From: a bacterium
GTDB lineage: Bacteria > Spirochaetota > UBA4802 > UBA5550
Direction of reading: 5' to 3'
Assembly: GCA_024224995.1 (NCBI GenBank)
Contig: JAAENB010000056.1
Location: 1 to 14,474 of the forward strand
DNA: 14,474 bases
Under the pieces are notes generated by a model. It was not told the DNA's origin and did not search any database. It saw nothing but the letters and a program-made list of their open reading frames with translations. The translations under genes and the position numbers were made by a program. Of this stretch, positions 14,173 to 14,474 are shown one piece after another (position 1 is the stretch's first letter; each line of letters starts with the position of its first letter).

Positions 14173-14235
14173 AACTCTGTTCCATTATTTTCAAGAATCA
14201 ACATCTCTTTTTTTTATAAAGTTATAAAGTAATTA

Positions 14236-14264
14236 ACGATACAACAAACATCCCCTTTCGTCAA
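14236..14264 (-). promoter_or_regulatory. Promoter of the DUF362-ferredoxin gene
   Basis: Minus strand TTGACG (14259-14264), a 17-base spacer, then TATCGT (14236-14241). Transcription would start near 14229, about 57 bases before the ATG. The rest of 14173-14321 is very AT-rich with no other recognised signal. Confidence 0.55.
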
Positions 14265-14321
14265 TTAAAATTTACACAAACATATGCAAAACAACTTCAT
14301 TTTTGATAAATAATCACTATA

Positions 14322-14474
14322 CTAAATATTTACAAAATTTATTTTCCTGTTGAGAATTTTTTCAATACTTTCCTTATCCAGGTTTGGCTTTTGATCGGCA
14401 GGCGCGTCAAGTTGCCCCATTTTTATGTATTGCGACAAATAGGTCTCAACGAGATTTATATCCATTTTAGGACA
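14322..14474 (-). CDS. C-terminus of an unrecognised minus-strand gene, partial
   Basis: On the minus strand a frame runs from the window edge to a TAG at 14322-14324. From the ATG at 14465 it reads MDINLVETYLSQYIKMGQ, then a proline/aspartate-rich stretch, then ESIEKILNRKINF, 47 residues in all. The frame is still open upstream of that ATG (CPK), so it may be the end of a longer protein or a complete small one. It is polar and helical, with no recognised domain. The ATG lacks a visible ribosome site within the few bases available, which favours the partial-gene reading. Confidence 0.45.
   Translation of the reverse strand, partial: CPKMDINLVETYLSQYIKMGQLDAPADQKPNLDKESIEKILNRKINFVNI

Overview
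The window looks like a chromosomal segment of a moderately AT-rich Gram-negative bacterium, most likely a spirochaete (Spirochaetota). This rests on three things read from the sequence: a lipoprotein with a loose lipobox (FSGC), a small outer-membrane barrel protein ending in an aromatic residue, and a giant kinase/AAA-ATPase/GAF/PP2C signalling protein of a type common in spirochaetes and cyanobacteria. The taxonomic call is an inference. No tRNA, rRNA, CRISPR array or phage structural cluster was seen.

Layout. Positions 3-422 (+) hold a short unrecognised gene, cut at the window edge. It converges on a 314-residue unrecognised conserved protein (587-1528, -), and the two are separated by a 71% GC island (476-580) that looks like an interspersed repeat. 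Next on the minus strand are a broken AbiEii-type nucleotidyltransferase gene (about 1589-1937) and a small exported barrel protein (2037-2624). Divergent from the barrel gene is an 881-residue exported ankyrin-repeat protein (2773-5418, +). Its N-terminal SH3-like domain appears to be split by a lysine-rich insert, and its promoter sits so close that the transcript may be leaderless.

The 355-base gap after the ankyrin gene contains a 173-bp element with about 40-bp inverted ends, each end carrying its own palindrome. It is best read as a MITE or REP-like element. Downstream on the minus strand are a lipoprotein built like a phage tail fibre with a C-terminal S74 chaperone domain (5774-7420), the 1739-residue signalling protein (7600-12819), and a DUF362 protein with two 4Fe-4S clusters (13045-14172). 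The last bases hold the C-terminus of another minus-strand gene (14322-14474).

The genes do not form one pathway. Most have their own promoter, and two have recognisable terminators. The common thread is surface or periplasmic proteins (barrel, ankyrin protein, S74 lipoprotein) beside one large cytoplasmic signalling protein. The strongest unusual observations are the MITE-like element, the split SH3b domain, the decayed AbiEii gene, the lipoprotein-S74 architecture, and the palindrome overlapping the kinase promoter.
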